Origin: Rhodobacter sp. | Lineage (GTDB): Bacteria; Pseudomonadota; Alphaproteobacteria; Rhodobacterales; Rhodobacteraceae | Assembly: GCA_013821825.1 (NCBI GenBank) | Contig: PNJK01000017.1 | Coordinates: 1-56,239 of the forward strand | Length of the DNA: 56,239 bases | Reading direction: 5' to 3' | Part shown: one piece after another, positions 43,455 to 52,289 of the stretch | Layout: each line of letters starts with the position of its first letter | Position numbering within the stretch: position 1 is the stretch's first letter | Made by a program: the position numbers and the translations under genes | The notes under the pieces: model-generated | What the model saw: the letters and a program-made list of their open reading frames with translations, nothing else | The model's database searches: none | What the model was told of the DNA's origin: nothing

Positions 43455-44705
43455 GTGCGCTATTCCGGGTTTCGCGTGATTGCCGAAGCGTTGACGGGTC
43501 ACAAGGGCTGGAAACCCGTCTGGCGCGATCCCGCCCCGCAGGCCGAATATGACTACATCATCATCGGCGGTGGCGGGCATGGGCTGGCGACGGCCTATTA
43601 CCTGGCCAAGGAATTCGGTCAGGCGCGGATTGCGGTGCTGGAAAAGGGCTATCTGGGCGGCGGAAACGTCGGACGGAACACCACGATCATCCGGTCGAAC
43701 TATCTGCTGGACGGGAACGAGCCGTTCTACGAATTCAGCCTGAAGCTCTGGGAAGGGCTGGAGCAGGATTTCAACTATAACGCCATGGTTTCGCAGCGCG
43801 GGATCATCAACCTGATCCACACGGACGCGCAAAGGGATGCCGCCACCCGGCGTGGCAATGCAATGATCCTGAACGGTGCGGATGCGGAACTTCTGTCCCG
43901 CGATCAGGTGCGGGCGAAGTACCCCTGGCTGAACTTCGACAACTCGCGTTTCCCGATCAAGGGTGCCCTGATGCAGCGGCGGGGCGGCACGGTGCGGCAT
44001 GACGCAGTGGCCTGGGGCTACGCGCGGGGGGCCGACATGCGCGGGGTGGATCTGATCCAGAACTGCGAAGTCACCGGAATGCGGATCGAGAACGGGCGGA
44101 TCCGGGGGGTCGAGACCTCTCGCGGGTTCATCGGTGCAAAGAAGGTTGGCGTTGCGGTGGCCGGGTCGTCCTCGAAGGTGATGGCTCATGCCGGGATGCG
44201 GCTGCCGATCGAGTCCCACGTCTTGCAGGCGTTCGTCAGCGAGGGGCTGAAGCCGCTGATCGACGGGGTGATGACCTTTGGCGCGGGGCATTTCTATGTC
44301 TCGCAATCCGACAAGGGCGGGCTGGTCTTCGGCGGCGACATCGACGGCTATAACTCTTACGCCCAGCGCGGCAACCTGCCGGTGATCGAGGATGTGGCCG
44401 AGGGCGGCATGGCACTGATGCCGGCGATCGGCCGGGTGCGGTTGCTGCGGACCTGGGGCGGGATCATGGACATGTCGATGGACGGCTCTCCCATCATCGA
44501 CCGGACGGAGATCGAGGGGCTCTATTTCAACGGCGGCTGGTGTTATGGCGGGTTCAAGGCGACGCCCGCGAGCGGCTGGTGCTTTGCGCATCTTCTGGCG
44601 AAGGACGCGCCGCATGAGAAGGCGAAGGCCTATCGGTTCGACCGGTTCCTGAAGGGTCTGATGATCGACGAAAAGGGTCAGGGCGCGACCCCGAACCTGC
44701 ATTGA
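43455..44705 (+). CDS. mgdA: N-methylglutamate dehydrogenase, SoxB-like beta subunit
   Basis: 416-residue flavoprotein subunit of a heterotetrameric sarcosine-oxidase-type enzyme. The GTG at 43455 has AGGAACAGGAG upstream. The FAD motif is GGGGHG (38-43), followed by NVGRNTTIIRSNY. His182 in GGTVRHDAVAW is the likely site of covalent FMN attachment, by comparison with sarcosine oxidase. True sarcosine oxidase (soxB) has the same architecture. I prefer MgdA because the mgd genes share one locus with mgsABC and gmaS, the upstream steps of the N-methylglutamate pathway. First of four tightly packed genes. Confidence 0.85.
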   Translation: MRYSGFRVIAEALTGHKGWKPVWRDPAPQAEYDYIIIGGGGHGLATAYYLAKEFGQARIAVLEKGYLGGGNVGRNTTIIRSNYLLDGNEPFYEFSLKLWEGLEQDFNYNAMVSQRGIINLIHTDAQRDAATRRGNAMILNGADAELLSRDQVRAKYPWLNFDNSRFPIKGALMQRRGGTVRHDAVAWGYARGADMRGVDLIQNCEVTGMRIENGRIRGVETSRGFIGAKKVGVAVAGSSSKVMAHAGMRLPIESHVLQAFVSEGLKPLIDGVMTFGAGHFYVSQSDKGGLVFGGDIDGYNSYAQRGNLPVIEDVAEGGMALMPAIGRVRLLRTWGGIMDMSMDGSPIIDRTEIEGLYFNGGWCYGGFKATPASGWCFAHLLAKDAPHEKAKAYRFDRFLKGLMIDEKGQGATPNLH

Positions 44706-44717
44706 GAAGATAAACGA

Positions 44718-45002
44718 ATGATCATTCATCATCCGATCCTCGGGCCCCGCGACGCGCAGGAATTCGTCTATCTCGGGGATGCAACCCTGATCGACCGCCC
44801 CGACGGAATGAACGCCGGGACCGAAGCCTTCCACGATTACGCCTACAACCGCGACAACCCGGCCGGAGAGCACCGCGAACTTTGGTATCATGAGCAGGGC
44901 GACAGGTCCTGGCTCGTGGTGACGCGGAACACGGTGACGCATGAGATCACCAAGGTAGAGCTGGCGCGGGACGTGGCGCGGGCGAAAGGGCGGTCGAAAT
45001 GA
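44718..45002 (+). CDS. mgdB: N-methylglutamate dehydrogenase, SoxD-like delta subunit
   Basis: 94-residue small subunit. SoxD/MgdB proteins hold a zinc site with Cys or His ligands; here Asp/Glu/His residues in DRPDGMNAGTEAFHDYAYN and ELWYHEQGDRSWLVVTRN form the family core. The length (about 90-100) is normal. It starts 12 bases after mgdA, and its stop overlaps the mgdC start (ATGA at 44999). It contributes to complex assembly rather than catalysis. Confidence 0.88.
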   Translation: MIIHHPILGPRDAQEFVYLGDATLIDRPDGMNAGTEAFHDYAYNRDNPAGEHRELWYHEQGDRSWLVVTRNTVTHEITKVELARDVARAKGRSK

Positions 45003-47950
45003 ACCAGTCGCACAGGATTCCCGGCGGGCAGATTGACCGGACAAAGGTGCTGCGCTTTACCTTAGACGGGGTGCCCTATTGGGGACATCCGGGGGACACG
45101 CTGGCCTCGGCGCTTCTGGCGAACGGCGTGCGTCTGATGGGGAGGAGCTTCAAGTATCACCGCCCGCGCGGACCACTGTCGGCGGGCTCCGAAGAGCCGA
45201 ACGCGCTGGTCGAATTACGCAGCGGCGGACGGCAGGAACCGAACACCCGGGCGACGGTGGCAGAGCTGCTCGACGGGCTGGAGGCGAAGAGCCAGAACCG
45301 CTGGCCGTCGTTGCGGTTTGATGCCTTGGCGATCAATGACCGATTGAACGCCTTCTTTGCGGCGGGGTTCTATTACAAGACCTTCATGTGGCCCAAGTCC
45401 TTCTGGGAAAAGCTTTACGAGCCGATCATACGCCGCGCGGCGGGGCTTGGTTCTGTCAGCCGGCAAGAGGACCCGGACGGCTATGACAAGGGGTTCCTCC
45501 ACTGCGATCTTCTGGTGATCGGGGCGGGGCCCGCAGGGCTGATGGCGGCGCTGACCGCAGGCCGTGCCGGGGCTCGGGTCATCGTTGCCGATGAGGACTT
45601 TGCGTTTGGCGGGCGACTGAATGCCGAAAGCTTCGCCGTTGCCGGGGGCGCGGGTGCGGACTGGTCAGCGGGCGTTGTCGCCGAACTGGCGACGCTGCCG
45701 AATGTCCGGCTGATGGCGCGGACGACAGTGCTTGGAGCCTTTGACCATGGCATCTACAGCGCGGTGGAGCGGGTGTCTGACCATGTCGCAGTTCCGGCGG
45801 TCGGGAAACCTCGACAGGTGCTTTGGCGGATCTATTCCGGTCGGGCGATCCTTGCGGGTGGCGCGACAGAGCGGCCAATTGCGTTCGAGAACAATGACCG
45901 GCCAGGGATCATGCTTGCGGGTGCCCTGCGCGCCTATGCGAACCGCTGGGGCGTCGCGGTTGGCGAGCGGGTGGCGGTCTTTGTCAATAACGATGACGGG
46001 TTGCGGACGGCCTCTGACCTTCAGGCCAAGGGCGTCGATGTGGTCGCGGTGATCGACAGCCGCGAGGGTGGCGAGTTGCTGCCCGGAATCCGGCACCTTC
46101 GCGGGGCTGAAGTGATTGATACCTCGGGTCGTCTGGGGTTGAAGGCGATAACAGTCAGGCAGTCTGATGGCCGGACCGAGGAAATCCGGGTTGACGCTCT
46201 GGGCGTTTCGGGGGGCTGGAATCCGAATGTGAATATCCATTCGCATCATCGGTCCCGACCGGTCTGGGACAACACGATTTCCGCATTTGTGCCGGGGGCG
46301 GACGGGCCTCCGGGTCTGCTGGTCGCGGGGGCGGCAGCGGGAGTTATGTCGACCCACGGTGCGTTGCGCACGGGTCGGGATGCGGCTTTGGCAGCCTTGG
46401 AAAGCCTTGGCCGGAAAGCCGCAGCGATTGATCTGCCTGAGGCAGAGGATGCGCCGGTGAGGATCACACCGCTTTGGCATGTGGCCCATGGCAAGGGGCG
46501 GGCTTGGATCGACCAGCAGAACGATGTGACCGTCAAGGACATCAAGCTGGCGCAGCAGGAGAATTTTACCAGCGTCGAGCATCTGAAGCGCTATACGACG
46601 CTGGGGATGGCGACGGATCAGGGCAAGACCGGAAACGTCATCGGTCTTGCGGTGATGGCGGAACTTACCGGCCGGACCATCCCCGAGACGGGGACGACGA
46701 TCTATCGCCCGCCCTATACGCCCGTGGCGATGGGCGCGCTGGCGGGGCGGTCGCGGGGCCGCGAGTTCAAGCCCTATCGCCTGACGCCAAGCCACCATTG
46801 GGCGGCAGAGCAGGGCGCGGTTTTTGTCGAGGTCGGGAACTGGTTGCGGACGCAATGGGTGCCGAGGGCCGACGAGACGGAATGGCGGCAGTCGGTGGAC
46901 CGCGAGGTGCTGGCGACGCGCCGGTCGGTTGGCATCTGCGATGTGACGACGCTGGGCAAGATCGACATTCAGGGCACCGATGCCGGGGCGTTTCTGGACC
47001 GCGTCTATGCCAACACCTTCAGCACGCTGCCGGTCGGCAAGTGCCGCTACGGGTTGATGCTGCGCGAGGACGGGATCGTCTTTGACGACGGCACCACGGC
47101 GCGCATGGGGGAACATGAGTATGTGATGACCACGACCACGGCGAACGCGGTTACGGTCTTCCGGCATCTCGAGTTCTGCCGTCAGTGCCTGTGGCCGGAT
47201 CTGGACGTGCAGCTGATCAGCACCACCGAGGCCTGGGCGCAGTTTTCGGTCGCAGGGCCCAACGCGCGCCGGCTGCTTGCGAAGATCGTTGACCAGGACA
47301 TCAGTGACGCTGCCTTCCCTTATATGGGTGCAGGCAATGTCACGGTCTGCGGTGGCCTTCGGGCGCGGCTGTTCCGAATCAGCTTTTCGGGCGAGTTGGC
47401 CTTCGAAATCGCGGTTCCCACCCGCTACGGCGACGCGCTTTTGCGCGAGATGCTGGCGCGGGGGGCAGAGTTCGATCCGGTCGTCTACGGCACCGAAGCG
47501 CTGGGCGTGATGCGGATCGAGAAAGGCCATGTCGCGGGGGGGGAACTGAACGGCCAGTCCACCGCGCTGAACATGGGGCTGGGCAAGATGGTGTCGCGGA
47601 AGAAGGACTCGATCGGCATGGTGCTTTCACAGCGCGAAGGGCTGACCGATCCGGACGGCTATCGGTTGGTCGGGGTCAAGCCGGTGGACCCGCTGGGCAA
47701 GCTGACGGCTGGCAGTCATTTCCTTGAGATCGGGGCGGCTTCGGTGGTGGCGAATGACGGCGGTTGGCTGACATCAAAGGTCTACAGCCCCCATATCGGC
47801 AGCGACATCGCACTGGGCTATCTCAAGGCCGGGGATCGCAAGATCGGCAGCCGGATGCGTGCGGTCAACCTGGTCGGCGGGACGGATACGGAAATCGAAA
47901 TCGTATCCCCCCACTTCTTTGATCCGGACGGGGAGAGGCTGCGTGGCTGA
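44999..47950 (+). CDS. mgdC: N-methylglutamate dehydrogenase, SoxA-like alpha subunit
   Basis: 983-residue subunit that binds dinucleotide and tetrahydrofolate. Residues about 15-75 form a ferredoxin-like Fer2_4 domain. A Rossmann core follows with GAGPAG (175-180) and a second nucleotide part around 300-420. From about 590 to the end is a GcvT-like aminomethyltransferase domain that should pass the methyl-derived C1 unit to tetrahydrofolate. The architecture equals SoxA of sarcosine oxidase. The pathway partners in the window (mgs, gmaS) point to N-methylglutamate as substrate. It overlaps mgdB by ATGA and mgdD by 8 bases. Confidence 0.87.
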   Translation: MNQSHRIPGGQIDRTKVLRFTLDGVPYWGHPGDTLASALLANGVRLMGRSFKYHRPRGPLSAGSEEPNALVELRSGGRQEPNTRATVAELLDGLEAKSQNRWPSLRFDALAINDRLNAFFAAGFYYKTFMWPKSFWEKLYEPIIRRAAGLGSVSRQEDPDGYDKGFLHCDLLVIGAGPAGLMAALTAGRAGARVIVADEDFAFGGRLNAESFAVAGGAGADWSAGVVAELATLPNVRLMARTTVLGAFDHGIYSAVERVSDHVAVPAVGKPRQVLWRIYSGRAILAGGATERPIAFENNDRPGIMLAGALRAYANRWGVAVGERVAVFVNNDDGLRTASDLQAKGVDVVAVIDSREGGELLPGIRHLRGAEVIDTSGRLGLKAITVRQSDGRTEEIRVDALGVSGGWNPNVNIHSHHRSRPVWDNTISAFVPGADGPPGLLVAGAAAGVMSTHGALRTGRDAALAALESLGRKAAAIDLPEAEDAPVRITPLWHVAHGKGRAWIDQQNDVTVKDIKLAQQENFTSVEHLKRYTTLGMATDQGKTGNVIGLAVMAELTGRTIPETGTTIYRPPYTPVAMGALAGRSRGREFKPYRLTPSHHWAAEQGAVFVEVGNWLRTQWVPRADETEWRQSVDREVLATRRSVGICDVTTLGKIDIQGTDAGAFLDRVYANTFSTLPVGKCRYGLMLREDGIVFDDGTTARMGEHEYVMTTTTANAVTVFRHLEFCRQCLWPDLDVQLISTTEAWAQFSVAGPNARRLLAKIVDQDISDAAFPYMGAGNVTVCGGLRARLFRISFSGELAFEIAVPTRYGDALLREMLARGAEFDPVVYGTEALGVMRIEKGHVAGGELNGQSTALNMGLGKMVSRKKDSIGMVLSQREGLTDPDGYRLVGVKPVDPLGKLTAGSHFLEIGAASVVANDGGWLTSKVYSPHIGSDIALGYLKAGDRKIGSRMRAVNLVGGTDTEIEIVSPHFFDPDGERLRG

Positions 47951-48506
47951 GATGTTGCAAGCGATGACGGCGCTTGGGGCGCGCTCCCCTGCCGTAGTGA
48001 CGATCGGGCCGCTGACGGTCACCGAGCGTTTCGATATTGCGTTCGCGTCGGTCGCGGCGCGGCGGGGGCAGATGGCGCGCCTTGCGAAGGCCGCGAAAGC
48101 GGCCAAGGTGCCCCTGCCCGATCCGGCGCGGTATCAGGGCGGGACGCCCTATTGCGCCTTCTGGGTGGCGCCCGAGATGTGGCTTGTCGAAGCGGCCTTT
48201 GCCAGCCATGAACTGATCGCGGCCGCGCTGAAGGATGCGCTTGGCGACACCGCCTCGATCACGGAACAGACGGATGCCTGGGTGGCCTTCGACCTTGCGG
48301 CCCCCGATCTTTCACCCTTGCTGGAGCGGTTGTGCAACGTGGATTTCCCCGGCGTGCCGGATGGCTATGCCACCCGGACCATGCTGGAGCACCTTGGGTG
48401 CTATCTTGTCAGGCTTGGGCCAGGCGCGGTGCGGCTTTACGGGCCGCGATCCTCGGCGAAAAGCCTGTTGCATGCGCTGGAGGTCGCCGCAGCCTCGGCA
48501 TGGTAA
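47943..48506 (+). CDS. mgdD: N-methylglutamate dehydrogenase, SoxG-like gamma subunit
   Basis: 187-residue GcvT-related small subunit. I prefer the GTG at 47943, inside the end of mgdC and preceded by GGGGAG, but the ATG at 47952 is possible. Typical SoxG features are CAFWVAPEMWLV, TDAWVAFDLAAPDLSPLLERL and the final RCLVRLG-type segment, here GCYLVRLGPGAVRLYGPRSS. It completes the mgdABCD set in the order beta-delta-alpha-gamma used by sox and mgd operons. Confidence 0.86.
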   Translation: MAEMLQAMTALGARSPAVVTIGPLTVTERFDIAFASVAARRGQMARLAKAAKAAKVPLPDPARYQGGTPYCAFWVAPEMWLVEAAFASHELIAAALKDALGDTASITEQTDAWVAFDLAAPDLSPLLERLCNVDFPGVPDGYATRTMLEHLGCYLVRLGPGAVRLYGPRSSAKSLLHALEVAAASAW

Positions 48507-48530
48507 GGGTTTATCTTGAAGTGACGCGTG

Positions 48531-48547
48531 TTTCCCAGTAGTGAAAA
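48531..48547. promoter_or_regulatory. TTTCCC-N4-GTGAAAA element upstream of the XRE-cupin gene
   Basis: TTTCCCAGTAGTGAAAA lies 33 bases before the regulator's start. A related element, TTTCCC-N5-GTGAAAA, occurs at 52724-52741 in the mgs promoter region. Both may be sites of the same regulator. Confidence 0.35.
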
Positions 48548-48579
48548 TCTGTAACAGTTGTCCATTTCAGGACGCGATC

Positions 48580-49239
48580 ATGTCTGACGGCGATACCAGC
48601 CCGGTCCTGCCACGCGGAAAGCCTGCCTTTGATCAGGACCCGCACCGGCTTCGCGAGATTACCGAACGCAACCTTGAGGCGGCGATTGGCCGTGAGGTCC
48701 GGAATTTCCGGCGCCAGCAGGGCATGACCGTGGCCGATCTGGCGGCGGTCACCGGCCTGAGCATCGGGATGCTGTCGAAGATCGAAAATGGCAACACCTC
48801 GCCGTCGCTGACGACGCTTCAGGTCCTCAGCCACGCCTTTTCGGTGCCGGTCACGGCCTTTTTCAAAAGCTATGAGGAACGCCGCGAAGCCCAGCATGTG
48901 AAGGCCGGCGCGCATATCGAGATCGAACGTCGCGGCACCCGCGCGGGGCACCAATACAACCTGCTTGGCCACATCGGATCGAACAGCTCGGGTGTCGTGG
49001 TAGAGCCATATATCATCACACTGACGACCGAGAGCGATACGTTCCCGGCCTTCCAGCACGAAGGGTTGGAGCTGCTCTACATGCTGGAGGGCGAGGTGGA
49101 TTACCGGCACGGCGATCAGGTCTATGCGCTGAAACCCGGTGACAGCCTGTTCTTCGACGCCGATTCCCCGCATGGGCCAGAGGTTCTGGTCAGACTGCCC
49201 GCGCGGTATCTTTCGGTGATTGCCTACCCTCAGGGGTGA
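48580..49239 (+). CDS. XRE-family regulator with cupin domain
   Basis: 219-residue regulator. The ATG at 48580 is chosen over an in-frame GTG at 48541. The helix-turn-helix spans about 36-91 (GREVRNFRRQQGMTVADLAA, then GLSIGMLSKIENGNTSPSLT). A C-terminal cupin (about 145-215) includes FQHEGLELLYMLEGEVDYRHG and a GDSLFFDADSPHGPE metal or ligand site. PuuR-like proteins of this type control amine and amino acid catabolism. Its place between mgdABCD and the permease/mgs genes suggests control of the methylamine cluster, perhaps with gamma-glutamylmethylamide or N-methylglutamate as effector (inference). Confidence 0.88.
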   Translation: MSDGDTSPVLPRGKPAFDQDPHRLREITERNLEAAIGREVRNFRRQQGMTVADLAAVTGLSIGMLSKIENGNTSPSLTTLQVLSHAFSVPVTAFFKSYEERREAQHVKAGAHIEIERRGTRAGHQYNLLGHIGSNSSGVVVEPYIITLTTESDTFPAFQHEGLELLYMLEGEVDYRHGDQVYALKPGDSLFFDADSPHGPEVLVRLPARYLSVIAYPQG

Positions 49240-49310
49240 GACGGATCAATAAATCCGGTCTGGAGGACTGTCTTCCCGCCGGAGGCGCGCGCACGCTGGC
49301 GTGGGCCAAG

Positions 49311-49580
49311 TCAACCGCGCTTGTGCTGCCACAGGGCCATCCGAAGGTGGGCGGTCTTGTAGGCGTCGAAAACCGCCATGGCCCAGACGAACAACCCCCC
49401 CGAGATCTTGCCGACGAAGGACACATCGGGCGCGGCGGTTTTCAAGGTGAAGCCGCCCAGAAGAATGATGAAGAAAACGAAGATCAGCCCGCGGACCGGC
49501 TGGCGGTTCAGCCACTGACCGACGCCGGGCAGAAGGATGGCTGTGACCAGTACCAGATAGGGGTTTGGCGGCGGTTTCAT
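49311..49580 (-). CDS. Small membrane protein of unknown function
   Basis: 89-residue protein with three hydrophobic segments (about 8-22, 28-45 and 55-70). The motif LLPGVGQWLNRQPVRGLIFV near the N-terminus resembles small DUF5683/TM2-like proteins, but I would not assign it firmly. The start overlaps the upstream gene's stop by ATGA. It lies between the XRE-cupin regulator (convergent) and the rest of the minus-strand permease group, so it may be the last gene of that transcript. Confidence 0.7.
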   Translation of the reverse strand: MKPPPNPYLVLVTAILLPGVGQWLNRQPVRGLIFVFFIILLGGFTLKTAAPDVSFVGKISGGLFVWAMAVFDAYKTAHLRMALWQHKRG

Positions 49581-50254
49581 GCAGGGTCCTTCGGAAGTGC
49601 GAGGATATCTTCGCGCAAGGCGGCAAGCCTGTCGAGCAGCGGCGAGAGGCGGGCGGGAGCGAGGGCGACCTGACCCATCTCCGCTTCGCGGAAGATGAGG
49701 TAGCGGCCACGGTCGACTTCTTCGCCCAGGATGACGATGCGCAGTCCTTTGGGCGAGATCACCAGTTCTTTGACCTTCGGGTCGTCGAAGAGGTCGGAGT
49801 GGCGGGCGATCAGGTCAGCGGGAGGGATCCTTGTGGCGTCGTCGCTGCGGACGGCAACTTCTCGCGGCAGGTCGGGCGGGGTAGGCAGCGACTGTGGCAG
49901 GGTGGCGAAGCGCGTGAAGGGTTCATTGCCGGAAGGGCGGGCCAAGAGGTCGAGGGTGGCATTCACGGGCATCGTTTCGGGCAGGGTAACGAGGACCCAC
50001 AGCGCGGGAAGCTTGCGGAAGGTGAGGGTATCCGGGATCGCCTGAAGGTCAAAGGAGAGGCCCCCCCTTCGACCGGTCACGCGGGGGAAGCCGGTGGGTT
50101 GCACGCGCGTCTCGCCACCGTCGAAGAGCGGTTTCACCGCGTCGAAGTAGGCCGCGCGGGCGGCAGTCCGGTTGCGGACTTCGCGGAAGAGACGAAGCGC
50201 GAGCCAGATGCCGAGTGCGGCAAAGGCGACGCCGAGGGGAACGAGGGGGGACAT
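49577..50254 (-). CDS. Membrane-anchored protein of unknown function
   Basis: 225-residue protein. One N-terminal helix (about 5-24) precedes a soluble domain with PTGFPRVTGRRGGLSFDLQ, KLPALWVLVTLPE and KVKELVISPKGLRIVILGEE. No catalytic motif or known family recognised. It follows the APC permease gene by 36 bases on the same strand and overlaps the small membrane protein gene downstream. Co-transcription with the permease group would link it to amine transport, but this is inference. Confidence 0.65.
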   Translation of the reverse strand: MSPLVPLGVAFAALGIWLALRLFREVRNRTAARAAYFDAVKPLFDGGETRVQPTGFPRVTGRRGGLSFDLQAIPDTLTFRKLPALWVLVTLPETMPVNATLDLLARPSGNEPFTRFATLPQSLPTPPDLPREVAVRSDDATRIPPADLIARHSDLFDDPKVKELVISPKGLRIVILGEEVDRGRYLIFREAEMGQVALAPARLSPLLDRLAALREDILALPKDPA

Positions 50255-50290
50255 GGGAAAAGGCCCGCCCTTTGGGGGCGGGCCGCTCTC

Positions 50291-51727
50291 TCAATAGCCC
50301 CGCGGTTTCGGCCAGGGCATGGTGAACTGCGCGCCCCGGTTAACGAAGCGGTAGCGCCAGAAGTGGAACCAGAGCGAGACGACAATGTAGAACCCGACCA
50401 TCGCCACAAGCTGCGTCCCGTAGCCGAGGAAGACCGCGAAGAAGGTGACCCCGCAGAGGGTCAGCAGCGTGATCGCGGGCAACGGGTGGAAGGGGTGCTC
50501 ATACCCGCGCTTGATCGAGTTCAGCGGCCATTTGCGGCGGAACAGGATGATGTTCAACGGCATGAACGTGTAGCCCAGAAGACCGGACAGGATCGAGAAG
50601 GTGATGACCTGATCCAGAGGCGCGCCCAAAGCGAAAATCAGCGCAATGGGAACAAGGAACACGATCGAGCGATAGGGGGTCCGGTATTTTGGATGCACCG
50701 CGCCGAACCAGCCCGGCAGATACTTGTCGCGCCCCATGGCGAACCAGGCGCGGCTGGCGTCGTTGATGCAGCCGTTGGCGCTGGCAAGGGTGGCGAAAAG
50801 CGTGCCGAATCCCAGAAGCCAGATGAGCCCCGTCGACCCCGACAGCCGCGCTGTGTCGAACAGCGGAGCGACCGACCCGTTGACGCCGTCGCCAAGGAAC
50901 TCCCACGGCAGAACCCCCGTCGAGACGTACCAGGTGAGCGAGGCCGCAATCAGCAGCGTCATGATCCCGGCCAGCGTGCCGAACGGCAGCGCGCGGGCGG
51001 GGGAGCGGACTTCCTCGGCCGCCTGGGTCGTGCCCTCGATGCCCAGGTAGAACCAGAGGCCGAAGTGCATTGCCGCCAGCACGCCGATCCAGCCGTAGGG
51101 CAGTTCGTACCCTTCGAACAGCGCGGCATGCTCCATGATCCCGCCGCCGGCGATGCCAGAGGTGGCAAGGAACAGGACGATGATCGCCAGAAAGGCAATC
51201 GCCGTGATGACCAGGTTGAAGGTCAGCGTCGCCAGCACGCCGCGATAGTTCAGCCAGGCGAGGAACATGATGACCAGGACGATGAACGGTCGCTGGTCCA
51301 GCGCCGCCTCGTAACCCGACATGGTTGCCACGACCGAGAAGAGGTATCCCGCCGTGATCGCATTCGCCGCCTCAAGCATCGTGTAGGCGAAGACGAGATA
51401 GAGGCCGACGTTGAACGCCATCAGGGGGCCGATGATGTGCTTGGCCTGGGTATACTGGCCACCCGCCGAGGCGACGGTCGAGGTGACCTCGCTGTCGATC
51501 ATGGCAACGCAGGTATAAAGGATGCCCGCGAACCAGCAGGCGATGAGCGCGGCATAGGCGCCACCCTTGCCGACGGCAAAGTTCCAGCCCATATATTCGC
51601 CGACCAGAACAATGCCGACCCCAAGCGCCCAGACATGGGTAGGTCCAAGCACGCGCAGAAGGCCGACCTTGGTGCCATGCGGCCCCATGCCGTCCATCGT
51701 TTTTGATGTGATGTCGAAGTTGGTCAC
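50291..51727 (-). CDS. APC-superfamily amino acid/amine permease
   Basis: 478-residue transporter with about twelve hydrophobic helices. The GTG at 51727 has AAGGGG about 8 bases upstream and overlaps the stop of a 58-codon gene (GTGA). The helix 1 region reads LGVGIVLVGEYMGWNF (cf. the broken helix of APC carriers). FGLWFYLGIEGTTQAAEEV is the helix 6 motif, and SANGCINDASRAWFAMGRDKY follows. Flanked by mgd and mgs genes, it most likely imports methylamine or a related amine or amino acid such as N-methylglutamate. Ethanolamine-type permeases are similar. Confidence 0.88.
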   Translation of the reverse strand: MTNFDITSKTMDGMGPHGTKVGLLRVLGPTHVWALGVGIVLVGEYMGWNFAVGKGGAYAALIACWFAGILYTCVAMIDSEVTSTVASAGGQYTQAKHIIGPLMAFNVGLYLVFAYTMLEAANAITAGYLFSVVATMSGYEAALDQRPFIVLVIMFLAWLNYRGVLATLTFNLVITAIAFLAIIVLFLATSGIAGGGIMEHAALFEGYELPYGWIGVLAAMHFGLWFYLGIEGTTQAAEEVRSPARALPFGTLAGIMTLLIAASLTWYVSTGVLPWEFLGDGVNGSVAPLFDTARLSGSTGLIWLLGFGTLFATLASANGCINDASRAWFAMGRDKYLPGWFGAVHPKYRTPYRSIVFLVPIALIFALGAPLDQVITFSILSGLLGYTFMPLNIILFRRKWPLNSIKRGYEHPFHPLPAITLLTLCGVTFFAVFLGYGTQLVAMVGFYIVVSLWFHFWRYRFVNRGAQFTMPWPKPRGY

Positions 51728-51900
51728 GGCGTCATCCCCTTGTGCTCTTCGGCCATGGCCTCAAGCTCGCCTTCGCGGGACGAGGTCAGGACATCTTCGG
51801 AATAGGTGCTGTCGGTCTTCAGCCAGTCCAGCAGCATGTGCAGGCCAAAGGCCGCAGACAGCGCCCATGCCGCATATTCAAGCCAGTTCCACAGTTCCAT
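51724..51900 (-). CDS. 58-residue small membrane protein upstream of the permease
   Basis: Short gene, easily missed because it is below 60 codons. The ATG at 51900 follows a GAGGGGGCC stretch. The product has one hydrophobic helix (about residues 3-26, with MELWNWLEYAAWALSAAFGL) and an acidic tail with EDVLTSSREGELEAMAEEH. Its stop overlaps the GTG start of the APC permease, so the two are translationally coupled. It may be a permease accessory subunit. No family recognised. Confidence 0.7.
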   Translation of the reverse strand: MELWNWLEYAAWALSAAFGLHMLLDWLKTDSTYSEDVLTSSREGELEAMAEEHKGMTP

Positions 51901-51910
51901 TGCGGCCCCC

Positions 51911-52288
51911 TCACTCGCCGAATTTTTCGGAAATGACCTCGCGGTATTCCACTTCGGAAAACCGCAGGATCAGCACGTAATAAAGCAAGATGACCACGAT
52001 CATCGTCAGCAGCGCGCCGATGGAGAAACTGTAGTCGAACCGCGCGAGGATCAGGTCATGTGCGGCTTCCGGCGTGTAGCCGAGCGCCTCGTATTTCGCG
52101 GCTTGCGCCGGGGTCTGACCAAGGGTTTCCCAGGTCGGGTTCGGAACCGGGGTGGCGACCGACTTCGCTGCGCCCGCCAGGCCCAGCCACAGAGGCACGA
52201 ACAGCGCGCCGAAGGTCAGTACGACCAGCACGATCACATCGATCAGCTGGCTGGCTTTGCTCTGCTTCGGGGGGGAATACTGTGCCAT
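51911..52288 (-). CDS. Small two-helix membrane protein of the permease group
   Basis: 125-residue protein. The start at 52288 gives MAQYSPPKQSKAS, then a first helix (about 16-38) and a second near 92-110. Between them is a soluble loop with GYTPEAAHDLILARFDYS. The C-terminus is charged (EVEYREVISEKFGE). The start is one base after the stop of the preceding small gene, and ten bases separate it from the 58-codon gene. Likely part of a membrane assembly with the APC permease; no known family. Confidence 0.72.
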   Translation of the reverse strand: MAQYSPPKQSKASQLIDVIVLVVLTFGALFVPLWLGLAGAAKSVATPVPNPTWETLGQTPAQAAKYEALGYTPEAAHDLILARFDYSFSIGALLTMIVVILLYYVLILRFSEVEYREVISEKFGE

Positions 52289-52289
52289 C

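Noticed and set aside
41508..45044. A 1178-codon open frame on the minus strand across smc and mgdA.
   Set aside because: It lies antisense to two well-identified genes, has Ser/Arg/Ala-dominated composition, no family motifs, and crosses gene borders; a GC-bias artefact.
43455..48506. Reading this operon as plain sarcosine oxidase soxBDAG.
   Set aside because: Architecture alone cannot separate the two, but linkage to mgsABC and gmaS favours N-methylglutamate dehydrogenase; kept as an alternative in the entries.
49565..51706. A 713-codon plus-strand frame opposite the APC permease group.
   Set aside because: Antisense to several consistent genes; extremely charged and low complexity.
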